Of a DNA stretch of 6,248 nucleotides, positions 6,013 through 6,248 are shown one piece after another. The stretch is taken from assembly GCA_945487445.1 (NCBI GenBank), contig CALYTU010000085.1, forward strand, positions 1 to 6,248. The letters run 5' to 3'. The notes beneath the pieces were generated by a model. That model made no database searches, had not been told where the DNA came from, and saw only the letters and a program-made list of their open reading frames with translations. Made by a program: the position numbers and the translations under genes. The number at the start of each line of letters is the position of its first letter. Positions within the stretch are counted from its first letter, which is position 1. Source of the DNA: an uncultured Clostridia bacterium. GTDB lineage: Bacteria > Bacillota > Clostridia > Oscillospirales > Oscillospiraceae.

Positions 6013-6035
6013 AGCGCCTCCCACCGGGAGGCGCT
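6013..6035 (+). other. perfect stem-loop after the protease gene
   Basis: AGCGCCTCCC (6013-6022) and GGGAGGCGCT (6026-6035) form a perfect 10-bp stem with the loop ACC, eleven bases after the stop codon. No T-tract follows, so it is more likely a 3'-end stabiliser or an accessory to the next hairpin than a terminator in itself. Confidence 0.7.
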
Positions 6036-6041
6036 CCCAAC

Positions 6042-6080
6042 AAAAAGTGAGAAGCCGTATTTCACGACTTCTCATTTTTT
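6042..6080 (+). terminator. probable intrinsic terminator of the protease gene, possibly bidirectional
   Basis: AAAAAGTGAGAAG (6042-6054) pairs with CTTCTCATTTTTT (6068-6080) over 13 positions with one G-U pair. The 13-nt loop can close further through CGT/ACG. The descending arm ends in six T residues, and the A-run on the other side would give a T-tract for transcripts arriving from the right. Confidence 0.75.
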
Positions 6081-6088
6081 GTTATGGG

Positions 6089-6197
6089 GTATCTGTTCAG
6101 TATCCTGTCATTTCGAGGCGATTCATCGCCGAGAAATCCGTATTCTCTACGCAAAAAGGAACGGATTTCTCACTTCGTTCGAAATGACAGATGGGGC
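6089..6197. repeat. MITE-like palindromic repeat, copy D1 (right terminus missing)
   Basis: The unit starts with GTATCTGTTCAGTA and matches copy B at 107 of its first 108 bases; the single change is in the central loop (TATTC in place of TATTA). It runs through TCGAAATGACAGATGGGG and then, after one C, goes straight into the start of copy D2. The right-end segment TACTGAATAGATAC present in A and B is absent. It follows the protease terminator by 8 bases. Confidence 0.85.
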
Positions 6198-6248
6198 GTA
6201 TCTGTTCAGTATCCTGTCATTTCGAGGCGATTCATCGCCGAGAAATCC
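6198..6248. repeat. MITE-like palindromic repeat, copy D2 (cut by window edge)
   Basis: This is a direct repeat of D1 with a period of 109 bp. All 51 visible bases are identical to 6089-6139, from GTATCTGTTCAGTA through the small GGCGAT-TC-ATCGCC hairpin to GAGAAATCC. The remainder is outside the window, so whether the array continues cannot be seen. Confidence 0.85.

Noticed and set aside
4773..6065. A 430-codon open frame on the minus strand opposite the protease gene
   Set aside because: It is a shadow of the GC-rich protease gene. It has no recognisable domain and an Arg/Gly/His/Gln-rich composition typical of antisense frames.
1..6248. CRISPR array or defence system suggested by the repeated palindromes
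   Set aside because: The repeats are unevenly spaced, over 100 bp long and self-complementary throughout. They have no spacers, and no cas-like gene is present. The tandem pair at the right end has a one-base junction rather than a spacer.

Overview
The window looks like a piece of chromosome from a GC-rich gut Clostridium relative, most likely Oscillospiraceae/Ruminococcaceae. This is an inference from the base composition, strong Shine-Dalgarno sites, citrate-lyase maturation genes, a eukaryote-like NADP isocitrate dehydrogenase, and intergenic palindromic repeats of the 'TTTCGAAATGACAG' kind that I associate with that group. No marker gene fixes the taxon. All four genes are on the + strand and no RNA gene or CRISPR array is visible.

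Layout: 1-50 is the right half of a palindromic repeat (copy A). 109-1146 is citC, the citrate lyase acetate ligase. 1147-1432 is a gap with one small hairpin, a complete ~123-bp repeat (copy B) and three back-to-back hairpins. 1433-3052 is a fused citX-citG gene carrying two extra hairpin-bearing segments inside the CitG half. 3053-3282 holds a clear sigma70-type promoter. 3283-4488 is icd, closed by a strong terminator. 4489-4841 holds a second good promoter followed by a diverged repeat (copy C). 4842-6002 is a membrane-anchored HtrA-like serine protease without a PDZ domain, followed by two hairpins, one a likely terminator. 6089-6248 is a tandem pair of the repeat (copies D1 and D2), the second cut by the window edge.

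Function: CitX and CitG make and attach the triphosphoribosyl-dephospho-CoA prosthetic group of the citrate lyase acyl carrier protein, and CitC acetylates it to activate the enzyme. The lyase subunits (citD, citE, citF) are not in the window. Icd lies downstream of the same metabolite, citrate, via isocitrate, but has its own promoter and terminator and so is probably a separate unit. The protease is unrelated and belongs to envelope stress or protein quality control.

The genes are ordinary. The interesting material is the small palindromic DNA: a MITE-like family occupying most gaps, one copy with a possible 8-bp target duplication, a stem-loop family seen both between genes and in frame inside citG, and a ~55-residue hairpin-rich insertion in CitG. 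I found no evidence for a new multi-gene system.
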